From Glycomyces lechevalierae (GTDB lineage Bacteria > Actinomycetota > Actinomycetes > Mycobacteriales > Micromonosporaceae): 64,000 nucleotides of DNA. The notes below the pieces were generated by a model. It ran no database searches and was not told where the DNA came from. It saw nothing but the letters and a program-made list of their open reading frames with translations. A program made the translations under genes and the position numbers. The stretch lies in contig NZ_JAPZVQ010000013.1 in the NCBI RefSeq assembly GCF_027622945.1, forward strand, positions 77,802-141,801. Reading direction: 5' to 3'. Numbering within the stretch: the stretch's first letter is position 1; the number at the start of each line of letters is the position of its first letter. This document shows, piece by piece, positions 51,553-59,709 of the stretch.

Positions 51553-52452
51553 TTAGGCCATGACGGCGCGGCATGGGTGGGTTTCGGACTCGGGGCAGTA
51601 GAACAGTTGGAGCGCGTAGCCGCGGCCGATGCTGACGCTGACGGGGCCCTCGTACGTTTCCTGGGTCCCGGCTTCTTCGAGCGGCTGCCAGCTTTGCCTG
51701 CCGCCGTTGTTCTCACCGGTGTCGGCGGTGAAGAGCGGGAGCTGCTCGGCGCCGCAGTCGCACATGACCGGGGCAGGGTCGAAGATGCCCCAGTACATGC
51801 CGTAGCCCAGGACTTTCCAGCCGGGAGCGTGCGCGGTGTCGAAGCTGTAGGCGGTCGACCATTCGTCGTCCTCCTCTTCGTCTTCAGGCCGGTGCCATGC
51901 GCTCAGCGCTTGTTCCAGCGACTCGGGCAGCGTACGAATGTCGGGGTACTCAGTGACGGTCTCGGGCTGCACCACGCATGCGGTCGGCACGTAGTTGTCA
52001 ACAGCGAAGTCCGGTTGCGGCGGATGCGCGAGGACGCTGTCGGTGGTGTCGGCGCGGCCCCAGCGGACTTGGAACGCTGGGCAGTATGAGGGTTGGTTCC
52101 GTGTATTGACGTGGTCGCGGGGACACCACAGAATCTGGAGCAGGTCGAACCGGTCGGCGAACGGCAGGCCTGGAACGTCTCGGTAGAACAGTTGCGCGAC
52201 AGGGATCAGCGGTACGGGATCCTCATCGACACGCGTTCCGTCAACGGGGTCGACCGTGAATTCCGCGTGTTCGAAGCCGCACATCGGCCACTCCTCATCC
52301 GCCGGCCATAGCAGCGGGCCGCCGATCGAGGATTCCTCCACGGTGGGGTTGCCTGGCCAGGGGTGCAGGCGGACCGCGGGTTTGGCGTACGAGGCCAGCT
52401 CGGGGAAATCCTTGAGCAGGTCGTAGGGGCGCGGGGGAGTGGTGAGGGCCAT
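51553..52452 (-). CDS. DUF1963 protein, copy 1
   Basis: A 299-residue DUF1963 (YwqG-like) protein. Conserved segments are SSIGGPLLWPADEEWPMC (about residue 33), VPLIPVAQLFYRDVPGLPF and FDLLQILWCPRDH. A Cys pair in MCDCGAEQLPLF may bind zinc. DUF1963 proteins occur in contexts of toxin immunity, but their biochemical role is unsettled. ATG 52452 is chosen for the GGAAAG 7 bases upstream. It is divergent from HTH copy B; its paralogue lies at 53311. Confidence 0.8.
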   Translation of the reverse strand: MALTTPPRPYDLLKDFPELASYAKPAVRLHPWPGNPTVEESSIGGPLLWPADEEWPMCGFEHAEFTVDPVDGTRVDEDPVPLIPVAQLFYRDVPGLPFADRFDLLQILWCPRDHVNTRNQPSYCPAFQVRWGRADTTDSVLAHPPQPDFAVDNYVPTACVVQPETVTEYPDIRTLPESLEQALSAWHRPEDEEEDDEWSTAYSFDTAHAPGWKVLGYGMYWGIFDPAPVMCDCGAEQLPLFTADTGENNGGRQSWQPLEEAGTQETYEGPVSVSIGRGYALQLFYCPESETHPCRAVMA

Positions 52453-52631
52453 GGGTCGACTTTCCATCCGGGGACGTGGACGGTACCGGTAGGGCATGAC
52501 ATCGAACTGCGCCGCTGAAATCTTACGAAGGGTGATGGCGGTCGTGGCCGTGTTCACCGGCTCTTGGCCGACCGTCAGGATCTTGTGGCATGAACAGGCA
52601 TGGCCTGAGATACGTTGCAGCGCAACGAATC

Positions 52632-52644
52632 TGAATGATATTCA
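52632..52644. promoter_or_regulatory. Palindromic box before HTH copy B
   Basis: TGAATGATATTCA has matching arms TGAAT/ATTCA. The same box occurs before HTH copy C (55574-55586), and copy A has a degenerate version. Likely operator of the HTH genes. Confidence 0.5.
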
Positions 52645-52660
52645 TGAACATGAATGTTCC

Positions 52661-52954
52661 GTGGATCTTAGCACCGCTTACTACAACTCATCACCGCAGG
52701 TCACGGCCGTATTGGCGCGCATACGGGACATCATTTCGGCCACCGCGGCCGGGGAACGGCACCAGTCGGGTCCGCAGGTCTCCGAGCTCGCGGCTGCCTC
52801 CCGCAACGGCCAACCCCGCGCCATCCGCGACCGCTTGGACCTCGACGATTTCCAGCGGCTACTGACCGCGGCGCGGGCCGGTTGCTGCAAGAAGGAGCTG
52901 GCCGCCGCGTACGGCATCAGCCGCCGCAGCATCTACCGGCTCCTGGCCGCCTGA
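52661..52954 (+). CDS. Small HTH protein, array copy B
   Basis: A 97-residue protein about two-thirds identical to copy A: STAYYNSSPQVTAVLARIRD, NGQPRAIRDRLDLDDFQRLL and the HTH KELAAAYGISRRSIYRLLA. The GTG start corresponds to the second codon of copy A. Divergent from DUF1963 copy 1; the shared gap holds the palindromic box. Confidence 0.75.
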   Translation: MDLSTAYYNSSPQVTAVLARIRDIISATAAGERHQSGPQVSELAAASRNGQPRAIRDRLDLDDFQRLLTAARAGCCKKELAAAYGISRRSIYRLLAA

Positions 52955-53014
52955 GCGGCGACTCGGTACGGCTGATTCCGCTGAATGTGAGGGCTTTGGC
53001 GTTACGGTCGGGCG

Positions 53015-53220
53015 ATGGCAGGACACGACCGCAAGATCAGAGTGACCGGAGAGCGGCGCGAGACCATCGATGTGCATCGGATTGCTGGAGTCTTCAAACG
53101 GATCGCCAGGACCGAGCGACTGCGAGCCCAGGGCCTCGCTCCGAAACCCGAGCCGGTGGACCCGGCGACCGTCTCGGTCAGGGAAATTGGTTCTGGTCAG
53201 AGCTTGACGTGTGGGAGCTT
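53015..53220 (+). pseudogene. 5' fragment of a hypothetical gene
   Basis: The first 60 codons read as protein (MAGHDRKIRVTGERRETIDV then HRIAGVFKRIARTERLRAQG), after which composition becomes random and the frame enters DUF1963 copy 2 in the wrong phase. Probably a gene cut by the arrival of that copy. Confidence 0.4.
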
Positions 53221-53310
53221 GAAAAGTGGCCCAACACTCGCCCTGTTTTCGCGGCTTGCATCAGTAAGATGCACCTGTCCCGCACCTGCCCTGATACCTG
53301 GAAGTCTTCG

Positions 53311-54294
53311 ATGCCCTTCACCACGCCGCCTCGACCCGTGGATGTCGCCTCTCTCTGGCCCGAGCTCGCGCCGCTTGCCCGCACCGCGGTCCGTCTGCAT
53401 CCGCGCCGGGGGGAGCCGACCCTCGACCAGTCCTCCATCGGTGGGCCGCTGTTGTGGCCCGAAGACGAACCCTGGCCGACGTGCGCCGCCCCACACGAAT
53501 GGGACGTGCTCGCCACATTGGATGAAGTGGAGGAACACCGCCGCATCATGGCGAGAGCCTGGGGCCCCGACGGCACTGGACCGCTCAATTACTCCACAGA
53601 AGATGGGGACCGCCGCGACCTGCTCAACGAGATTCAAACCGATCGCACCAGGCGGACCGCATTCCTGACTGAACCGGCTGCGCTCCTCCCCGTCGCGCAG
53701 CTGTTCACCCGCGACGTCCCCGGGCTGCCGCTAAGCGACCGATTCGACCTCCTCCAAGTGCTGTGGTGCCCCTACGACCACGCGGAGGACTACCAGCCTG
53801 CTGTCCACCTGCGCTGGCGCAACACGGCCGATCAACCCATGGCCGCCGCGCTCCCGCCGGCAGACACCCTCGTAGGCTTCGCCGACTACGTCCCAAACCC
53901 ATGCACCGTCACCCCCGAGCCCGTCACCGAGTACCCCGACTTCGGTCTCCTCCCGCCCGACCTCGCCGGTCGCATCGAGGCGCACGAGCGCATCACCGAC
54001 AACTTTTTCTATCGCGAGCTCGCGCTGGCGCCCGGATGGAAGGCGAACGGCCATGGCAGCGAGTGGATGCTGATCGACCCCTTCGACGTGCGCTGCGAAT
54101 GCGGCGCGAAAGCGAAACCGCTGTTGAACGCCGCATCCCGCAGATGGGGCTCTGCGACCCTCGTTTGGATACCCCTCGAAGACGGCGATCGCGTGGAGGA
54201 TGCTGTCGAGATCATCATCGGCCGCGGCGCCGACCTCCAGATCTTCCACTGCGGCACCGACCCTGCCCATGCACCCGTTTCTATCATGGTCTGA
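53311..54294 (+). CDS. DUF1963 protein, copy 2
   Basis: A 327-residue paralogue of the protein at 51553: SSIGGPLLWPEDEPWPTCAA, LLPVAQLFTRDVPGLPLSDR, FDLLQVLWCPYDH and a Cys pair in RCECGAKAKPLL. It carries a 40-residue insertion after the first motif. GGAAG lies 7 bases before the ATG. Two diverged copies flanking HTH copy B suggest repeated gain or amplification of this family here. Confidence 0.82.
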   Translation: MPFTTPPRPVDVASLWPELAPLARTAVRLHPRRGEPTLDQSSIGGPLLWPEDEPWPTCAAPHEWDVLATLDEVEEHRRIMARAWGPDGTGPLNYSTEDGDRRDLLNEIQTDRTRRTAFLTEPAALLPVAQLFTRDVPGLPLSDRFDLLQVLWCPYDHAEDYQPAVHLRWRNTADQPMAAALPPADTLVGFADYVPNPCTVTPEPVTEYPDFGLLPPDLAGRIEAHERITDNFFYRELALAPGWKANGHGSEWMLIDPFDVRCECGAKAKPLLNAASRRWGSATLVWIPLEDGDRVEDAVEIIIGRGADLQIFHCGTDPAHAPVSIMV

Positions 54295-54346
54295 CCTGGG
54301 CGATGAACCCGGTGTTCGCTGCCCCACAACCGAAATCAGGCCCGAC

Positions 54347-54667
54347 ATGTACATGGTTCTCTATCGGTTCCGCGAAGGAACCGGCGGTCGACCTCGAGGA
54401 TATGCTGAAGTCCAGAGCTTGCAAGCGCTCGACGGCGATTTCGTTGCTCTGGCGATGAAGTACGACGGGTTCCCCATGCTCAGCCGGATCCGCCGGTACC
54501 GGAACCTCGTGCTTGCGCGCGGTAATGAAGCCCTTGACCTAGTCGACGAACTCAACCGGCTGCTCCGCCTCGTCGAGGAGGACGAAGTAGACCTCGTGCA
54601 GCGATTGCGGAACCTTGCACTGAACTGCTTTGGCGACGACCACGAGATCCACTTCGAGATTTCGTAG
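54347..54667 (+). CDS. Hypothetical protein
   Basis: A 106-residue soluble protein with a beta-rich start (MYMVLYRFREGTGGRPRGYA) and a helical acidic end (DLVDELNRLLRLVEEDEVDL). No family recognised. It follows DUF1963 copy 2 by 52 bases on the same strand and may be co-transcribed with it. Confidence 0.5.
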   Translation: MYMVLYRFREGTGGRPRGYAEVQSLQALDGDFVALAMKYDGFPMLSRIRRYRNLVLARGNEALDLVDELNRLLRLVEEDEVDLVQRLRNLALNCFGDDHEIHFEIS

Positions 54668-54761
54668 CGGTCGTCCCCGGAGCGCTGGACCGGAGGAGGG
54701 TATGGGTCGCTGCAAGTTTGAGCGGAGTTGCTGTTGGGGTGCGCCCTGGTACTTTCTCGTG

Positions 54762-55427
54762 GTGCCCCACATGCGAATTGTGTTCAGCTCCCTTGCTGCG
54801 CTTTTCCTTTCGGCCGGGTGCGGAGCTGCAGATCCTGGTGCCCAACCGCAAACGAGCCCGAATGCGTCCGCATCTGCCGATGAAGTGGCTGCTGCGACCT
54901 CCCCGGCACACGATGTTCTCATCGAAGGTGCCGACCCCGGCCTGATCGACCAGGGCGCCTGGTGGTCGTGGGCCGGCAGCAAGCCCATCGGATCCGGACC
55001 CGTCGAAGACGAGACCGGCGAAGCTTGCGCAACAAACCAGGGCAGTGAGGTCTGGTTCCTCGCGGGCACCTACGGAGGCCGCATCGAGCGTTCCTGCGAT
55101 ATTCCTGCAGGGATGCCGATCGTCTTCCCAATCGTGAACACGGCTGGGGGAGCCGGCTCCTGCGACGGCTTCCTGGAGGATGCGAGCGGGACCGCCACCC
55201 TCGACGGCATGGACGTGCAAGTTCATGAAATGCCAGTCGAGGAGCTCACGATCGACCTCGTCAACGGGAACGCCGCGTTCGGAGACGGCGGGCGGTTCTC
55301 GGTGACCGGGTGCGGGTTGTGGGTCGCGCTCGAGGCGCTGTCAGCGGGGGCGCACCTGGTCGAGTTCGAAGGAGCCTCGGGCGGGTATGCGACCGCTGCG
55401 ACTTACGCGCGCTCACGGCGGCGTTAA
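54762..55427 (+). CDS. Putative lipoprotein
   Basis: A protein of about 221 residues with a lipoprotein signal (MRIVFSSLAALFLSAGC; lipobox LSAGC), then an Ala/Ser linker and a globular domain with six Cys after the lipid Cys (EACATNQGSEVWFLAG; ERSCDIPAGMPIVFP; AGSCDGFLEDASG; VTGCGLW). The function is unknown. GTG 54762 lies 6 bases after a TACTTT box, consistent with leaderless expression; ATG 54771 is the alternative. Confidence 0.7.
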   Translation: MPHMRIVFSSLAALFLSAGCGAADPGAQPQTSPNASASADEVAAATSPAHDVLIEGADPGLIDQGAWWSWAGSKPIGSGPVEDETGEACATNQGSEVWFLAGTYGGRIERSCDIPAGMPIVFPIVNTAGGAGSCDGFLEDASGTATLDGMDVQVHEMPVEELTIDLVNGNAAFGDGGRFSVTGCGLWVALEALSAGAHLVEFEGASGGYATAATYARSRRR

Positions 55428-55572
55428 GAGGCAATCGGGGTCCGGGCCGCATCGCGCCCCCGCTGGAGCGATCCGGCGAAGCGTGATCCCGGCGACGCGA
55501 GTATTCGGAATCGATGCCAGGACTGAATGTCACGAGCGACTACTAGATGAGATCCGTTGTGCTGCAATGAAT

Positions 55573-55587
55573 ATGAATGATATTCAT
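55573..55587. promoter_or_regulatory. Palindromic box before HTH copy C
   Basis: ATGAATGATATTCAT, arms ATGAAT/ATTCAT around GAT. Same core as before copy B. It lies 16 bases before the GTG that corresponds to the start of copy B. Confidence 0.5.
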
Positions 55588-55897
55588 AGTTATCAATGCG
55601 TTGTGGACCCTAAGCACCGCTTACTACAACTCATCACCGCAGGTCACGGACATATTGGCGCGCGTACGGGACATCATTTCGGCCGCCGGGGCTGCGGAAC
55701 GGCACCAGTCGGGGCCGCGAGTCTCCGAGCTCGCCGCTGCCTCCCGCAACGGCCAACCCCGCGCCATCCGCGACCGGTTGGACCCGGGCGACTACCAGCG
55801 ACTACTGGCAGCGGCTTGGGCCGGTTACTGCAAGAAGGCGCTGGCGGCTGAGTACGGAATCAGCCGCCGCAGCATCTACCGGCTCCTGGCCGGTTGA
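55577..55897 (+). CDS. Small HTH protein, array copy C (altered start)
   Basis: A frame of 106 residues from ATG 55577, with the conserved STAYYNSSPQVTDILARVRD, NGQPRAIRDRLDPGDYQRLL and HTH KALAAEYGISRRSIYRLLA. A one-base insertion after the usual start (GTGGACCCTAAGC instead of GTGGATCTTAGC) puts the normal GTG out of frame, so translation must begin at ATG 55577 or TTG 55601, or the copy is silent. Its 3' end overlaps the convergent TetR gene by 22 bases. Confidence 0.6.
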   Translation: MIFIVINALWTLSTAYYNSSPQVTDILARVRDIISAAGAAERHQSGPRVSELAAASRNGQPRAIRDRLDPGDYQRLLAAAWAGYCKKALAAEYGISRRSIYRLLAG

Positions 55898-56550
55898 GGT
55901 GGGCCGCTCTCGTCGCCGGCCGCGTACAGCCGCAGGAACGCGTCGACGGCGGCTGCCGCGACCTCGCGCATCTCCTTGGCGGGGAGGCGGCGGGTGCCCC
56001 AGCGGGCGCGGGCTTCGAGCGGGCCGGTGAGCAGCGAGCTGAGGCGCTCGACCGCCGCGTCGGGATCGGTGATGCCCAGGCGCCCGGCGAGGGCGAGGCG
56101 CGCGAGCCGGTCGGCGAGGGCGCGCTGGACGCGTTCGGCGGCTTGGACCTGGACGATCTCCAGCAGATCGGGCAGGTGCGCCAGTTCAGCGTAGAGGAGG
56201 CGGCGCAGCGCCCACGAGTCGTCGTCGCAGTAGCACTGGATGAGGCGCAGGCCGACGTCTTCGAGGGTCGGCCGCAGGTCGCCTCCGGTGTCGACCAGCC
56301 GCTCGACCGCGGCGAGGTTCTTCGCGGTGGCCTGCTCGGCGCTCGCGGTAATGGCCTCGCGCAGCAGGGTCTCCTTGCCGCCGAAGTGGTTGTAGACCGT
56401 GGCCTTGGCGACCCCGGCGGCCGCGGCCACTTCATCGACCCCGGTCTGGGCGTACCCGCGGGCCGCGAACTCGGCGAACGCCGCCGCGAGGATGGCCTGC
56501 CGCTTCGCCATGCGGCCCCGCGGAGCCGCCGTCGTCGTTGCCGCACTCAT
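55876..56550 (-). CDS. TetR-family repressor of the MFS exporter
   Basis: A 224-residue TetR regulator with HTH at about residues 33-58 (DEVAAAAGVAKATVYNHFGG) and a ligand domain containing CYCDDDSWALRRLLYAEL. It is divergent from the MFS gene, with a perfect palindrome between them. ATG 56550 lies 6 bases after TACCCT with no ribosome site, so it may be leaderless. Likely senses a toxic compound exported by the transporter. Confidence 0.88.
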   Translation of the reverse strand: MSAATTTAAPRGRMAKRQAILAAAFAEFAARGYAQTGVDEVAAAAGVAKATVYNHFGGKETLLREAITASAEQATAKNLAAVERLVDTGGDLRPTLEDVGLRLIQCYCDDDSWALRRLLYAELAHLPDLLEIVQVQAAERVQRALADRLARLALAGRLGITDPDAAVERLSSLLTGPLEARARWGTRRLPAKEMREVAAAAVDAFLRLYAAGDESGPPQPARSR

Positions 56551-56641
56551 TTGGCCAGGGTAGCCGAACCGGGCCGGAACTGGACTCACGGGTCTGGCTT
56601 CAAAGCCCGGTGAGTATGCAATACTTCCGAGGACATATTTC

Positions 56642-56657
56642 TAGACTCAAGAGTCTA
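56642..56657. promoter_or_regulatory. TetR operator before the MFS exporter
   Basis: TAGACTCAAGAGTCTA, perfect arms TAGACTC/GAGTCTA, 18 bases before the TTG start of the exporter gene and between it and the divergent TetR gene. Confidence 0.75.
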
Positions 56658-56675
56658 CTTTTGATTGGAGTCGCC

Positions 56676-58109
56676 TTGTCCTCGAACGAAACCGACCGCC
56701 TCGGCGCAGCACTGCTGCGACAGGTCGGGGTGATCCTGCTCGGCGGCGTGCTGGGCCTGCTCAGCAGCACGATGGTCGCGGTGGGCCTGGACGTGCTGGC
56801 GACCGAGTTCGACGTCCCGCTCGCCGTGATGGGCTGGGCCTCGACCGGGTTCCTGCTCGCCGTCACCATCGCCATCCCCTTCACCACCTGGGCCGTCGAC
56901 CGCTTCGGCGGCAAGCGGATGTGGCTGGCGGGCCTGATCCTGTTCGCTGCCGCCTCGCTCGGCGCCGGGCTCGCGTGGAACGAGGGCAGCCTCATCGCCT
57001 TCCGTGTCGCGCAAGGCTTCGGCGCGGGCATCCTCGACCCGCTCGTGCTCATCCTGCTCGCCCGCGCGGCCGGGCCCGCCCGCGCCGGACGCGTCATGGG
57101 GCTCATGGGCGTGGTCCTGTCCCTCGGGCCGGTGGCCGGCCCGATCTTCGGCGGCGCCGTCCTCGAACGGCTCGACTGGCCTTGGATGTTCCACCTCAGC
57201 ATCGCGATCGCCGCCGTCGTCTTCGCGCTGTCCCTGCGCGAGCTCCCGGCCGACCCGCCCCGCGAAGCCGCCCAACCCCTTCCTCGCCTCGACGTCATCG
57301 GCCTGGCCCTCATCGGACCCGGCGTCGCGGCCCTCATCCTGGCCGCCTCCCAGGCCGCCGAATCCCGCGCGTTCACCGTCTGGCCGGTGCTGCTGCCGCT
57401 CGCGGCCGGCGCGGTACTGCTCGCCGCCTATACGGTCCGGGCGCGGCGGCCGGGCGCCGAACCGCTCATCGACCTGCGCCTCTTCGCCAGCGGCGGTTTC
57501 AGCGCGAGCGTCGCCATCATGGGCCTGACCGGTGTCGTGATGTACGCGAGCCTGGTCGTCCTGCCGCTCTACTACCAGGACCTGCACGGATCGGGCGTGC
57601 TCGCCGCAGGACTGCTCATCGCGCCCTTCGGCATCGGCGGCACCGTCTCGATGCCGCTGGCGGGCTGGATCTCCGACCGCATCGGCAGCCGCAGCCTCGC
57701 CCGCGCCGGAGCGATCGTCCTCCTGGCGTGCGCACTCGCCCTGACGCGGCTGGACGCCGACACACCCATCGCCTGGCCCGTCGCGGCCACCCTCGTCATG
57801 GGCCTCGCGAGCGGCTTCATCAGCGCCCCGACCATGGGCTCCCTCTACCGCACCCTCCCCGCACCCCAAGTGGCCCAAGGCAGCTCGGTCCTCTACATGC
57901 TCAACCAACTCGGCGGCTCCATCGGCATCGCCGTCGTCGCCCTCATCCTCGCGACCGCCACCGCTCCGATCGCCAGCTACCAGGGCGTGTTCTGGTTCCT
58001 GTCCGCGACGCTCGCAGTCGTGCTCGCCGCGACCTGGCTCCTGCCCGGAAATCAGCCCACCGCAACCGAAGCGCCGATCACGGCCGCCGCCGGAAGGAAC
58101 GAAGCATGA
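56676..58109 (+). CDS. MFS drug exporter (DHA2 type, 14 TM)
   Basis: A 477-residue major facilitator transporter with about 14 membrane helices, proton-driven export of drugs or metabolites. Family motifs are WASTGFLLAVTIAIPFTTWA, AVDRFGGKRMWLAGLILFA (motif A) and VAQGFGAGILDPLVLILLAR. The TTG start is chosen for GGAG upstream and because the frame before it carries the operator. It overlaps the SDR gene as ATGA. Probably induced when the TetR protein binds its ligand. Confidence 0.9.
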   Translation: MSSNETDRLGAALLRQVGVILLGGVLGLLSSTMVAVGLDVLATEFDVPLAVMGWASTGFLLAVTIAIPFTTWAVDRFGGKRMWLAGLILFAAASLGAGLAWNEGSLIAFRVAQGFGAGILDPLVLILLARAAGPARAGRVMGLMGVVLSLGPVAGPIFGGAVLERLDWPWMFHLSIAIAAVVFALSLRELPADPPREAAQPLPRLDVIGLALIGPGVAALILAASQAAESRAFTVWPVLLPLAAGAVLLAAYTVRARRPGAEPLIDLRLFASGGFSASVAIMGLTGVVMYASLVVLPLYYQDLHGSGVLAAGLLIAPFGIGGTVSMPLAGWISDRIGSRSLARAGAIVLLACALALTRLDADTPIAWPVAATLVMGLASGFISAPTMGSLYRTLPAPQVAQGSSVLYMLNQLGGSIGIAVVALILATATAPIASYQGVFWFLSATLAVVLAATWLLPGNQPTATEAPITAAAGRNEA

Positions 58110-58906
58110 AGTCCATCGTCATCACCGGCGGCACCGACGGCATCGGAGCCGCCCTCGCCCGGCACCGACTCTCCCAAGGGGACGCGGTCACCGTCATCGG
58201 CCGCGACGAAGCCAAAGGCGCGGCGCTAGCCGCCCTCGGCGCCACCTTCCTACCTGCTGACCTCAGCCTGGTGTCCGAGAACCGCAGACTGATCGCCGAA
58301 CTTCATGCGCGAGGCGACTCGATCGACGCGCTCGTCCTGTGCGCCAGGTATTTCCGATCGCACCGGCACGAGACCGCGGAAGGCCACGAAGCCTCGTTCG
58401 CACTTGAATACCTGAGCCGCCACCTGCTCGGCCGCGGACTGCTCGGCCTCCTCGACCAGGCCACGCACCCGGTCGTGCTGAACGTGTCCGGACCCGGCCT
58501 CCCGAAACCCGAGATCAGGTGGGACGACCCCTCGCTGCGCAACGGCTACTCCGGCCCGGTCGCCCAGATGCAGGCCGGACGCGCGAACGACCTCCTCGGC
58601 ATCGGCTTCCCCGCGGCGCACCCGCAGGCGCGCACCCGGTACGTCCTCGTCAACCCCGGCCCGGTCGCGACCAGCTTCGCAGGCGAATACGACCCTGAGA
58701 CCGCCGCCTTCGTAAAACGCATGAAACGCACCGCGGCACCGGTCGACCGCGCCGTCGGTCCGCTCTCCGACCTCATCGACACACCACCCCCGGACGCCCT
58801 GAGCGCTTGGGCCGGTGGGCGGCACGTCAATCCGAGAACGACCCCGCACGACGACCACGCCGCCGCCCGCCTCCAACGCCTCACCGACCACCTCCTTGAT
58901 CGGTAA
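58106..58906 (+). CDS. Short-chain dehydrogenase/reductase
   Basis: A 266-residue SDR protein with the cofactor motif GGTDGIGAALARHRL (residues 8-22), an Asp in PADLSLVSEN, and LNVSGPG. The usual YxxxK catalytic motif is not seen: the region reads YSGPVAQMQAGRAND, with Tyr and no Lys four positions later, so activity may differ from standard members. Translationally coupled to the MFS gene (ATGA) and followed by a terminator. Confidence 0.82.
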   Translation: MKSIVITGGTDGIGAALARHRLSQGDAVTVIGRDEAKGAALAALGATFLPADLSLVSENRRLIAELHARGDSIDALVLCARYFRSHRHETAEGHEASFALEYLSRHLLGRGLLGLLDQATHPVVLNVSGPGLPKPEIRWDDPSLRNGYSGPVAQMQAGRANDLLGIGFPAAHPQARTRYVLVNPGPVATSFAGEYDPETAAFVKRMKRTAAPVDRAVGPLSDLIDTPPPDALSAWAGGRHVNPRTTPHDDHAAARLQRLTDHLLDR

Positions 58907-58936
58907 GACACCCGCTCGGGCGCTCTCGCGGACCTA

Positions 58937-58969
58937 GAAAGCCGGTAGCCTCACTGGCTACCGGCTTTC
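58937..58969 (+). terminator. Terminator of the MFS/SDR operon
   Basis: GAAAGCCGGTAGCC and GGCTACCGGCTTTC form a perfect 14-base stem with loop TCACT, 30 bases after the SDR stop. Being flanked by A-rich sequence on one side, it may work in both directions. Confidence 0.8.
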
Positions 58970-59004
58970 AAAACATGAATCATATTCAAGATTGTCAATA
59001 TTAT

Positions 59005-59034
59005 GTGGGCGATGCAGGGATCGAACCAATGACC
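59005..59034 (-). other. tRNA 3'-end fragment (tRNA-Val-like)
   Basis: On the minus strand the sequence reads as variable loop, T loop TTCGATC, then CCTGC and the acceptor-like ATCGCCCAC. This matches the 3' third of a GGGCGAT-type tRNA (tRNA-Val in many Actinobacteria); the 5' two thirds are absent. Such fragments are typical attachment-site remnants of integrative elements. Confidence 0.5.
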
Positions 59035-59199
59035 CTTGAGCAAGACCGGTCCGGAGATGAAGCGGGGGACCAATAAGGGGACCACCTGGGGTGGAAAACG
59101 GTGCTCGCGACTGACTTTTGTTGACTGTCAATGACCTTCGTGGAACCTCGGCTACCTGCGTGTGGCGCGGAATTCCGGACATTGGGGCGCTAAATATAC

Positions 59200-59294
59200 G
59201 CTTGAGGTGCTAGTGTCCTATTATGGACGTGGGGGTTCAAGTCCCCCCTCGTGCATAGTTTCGAAGGCCCCGGTTCTCCGGGGCCTTCTTTTCT
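59200..59294 (+). repeat. Right attachment repeat (tRNA-Leu 3' end copy)
   Basis: GCTTGAGGTGCTAG and onward repeats the tRNA-Leu from its anticodon stem to beyond its terminator; 52 bases are identical to 22214-22265, then scattered changes. The 5' half of the tRNA is missing, so it is not a functional tRNA. Confidence 0.88.
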
Positions 59295-59525
59295 TTGGGA
59301 AAGCGGCTCTGTTCGCTATTGGCGGTTGCTGGCCAGGAGCCAAGTTCGGAGCCGAATTGGCCCCTAAGGAAGTCCTTTTCGGTCGGTGAAGCGCTTTTCT
59401 GATCCTCGTCAAGAAGATCGGCGCCCTCGGTGACCGGGCGGAGCTGGTGCCGGTACACGGTCCAGGTCGTGGTGATGTCCTTGTGGCCCAAGATATTGGC
59501 GATGAGTTCGATCGAGGTGTGCGAT
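59237..59525 (-). pseudogene. 3' stump of a second tyrosine integrase
   Basis: The frame SIELIANILGHKDITTTWTV then YRHQLRPVTEGADLLDEDQ matches the C-terminal part of the integrase at 22307 (ELIADLVGHKDLATTWTVYR). The catalytic Tyr and second His remain; everything upstream of about 59525 is lost. It lies just outside the right att copy in the same orientation as the intact integrase. Confidence 0.8.
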
Positions 59526-59709
59526 GGGTGTCGTGGAATTCCTTGCCGCTCTCTACCGCAAAGACTTCACCATCCCGGGCATGCCTAGGAGCTGGCCGAG
59601 CGATGACCAAAGACGTGGTGGCTGCCTGACCGCACCCGGCTTGCCGCCGCGAGGCAGGAGCACTTCCAAGGCATTGAAGGCATGCCCAGAGCGTGAAAAG
59701 GGGATGCTG

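Larger units (their letters stand above)
22214..59251. mobile_element. 37-kb genomic island integrated at tRNA-Leu
   Basis: The island runs between two direct repeats of the tRNA-Leu 3' part (52 identical bases at 22214-22265 and 59200-59251). A tyrosine integrase lies directly inside the left repeat, pointing at the tRNA. The interior contains broken IS elements, chimeric and truncated genes, and cargo unlike the conserved core on the left. No conjugation, replication or phage structural genes are visible, so it is a genomic island or an element that has lost its transfer genes. Confidence 0.82.

Noticed and set aside
56655-57908. Open frame opposite the MFS gene
   Set aside because: Low-complexity Gly/Asp/Arg shadow of the membrane protein's codons.
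23606-59199. CRISPR array or prophage structural genes in the island
   Set aside because: No regularly spaced repeats, cas genes, capsid, tail or terminase proteins are visible.
59200-59256. A second functional tRNA-Leu
   Set aside because: The 5' acceptor arm and D arm are missing; only the 3' part is duplicated.
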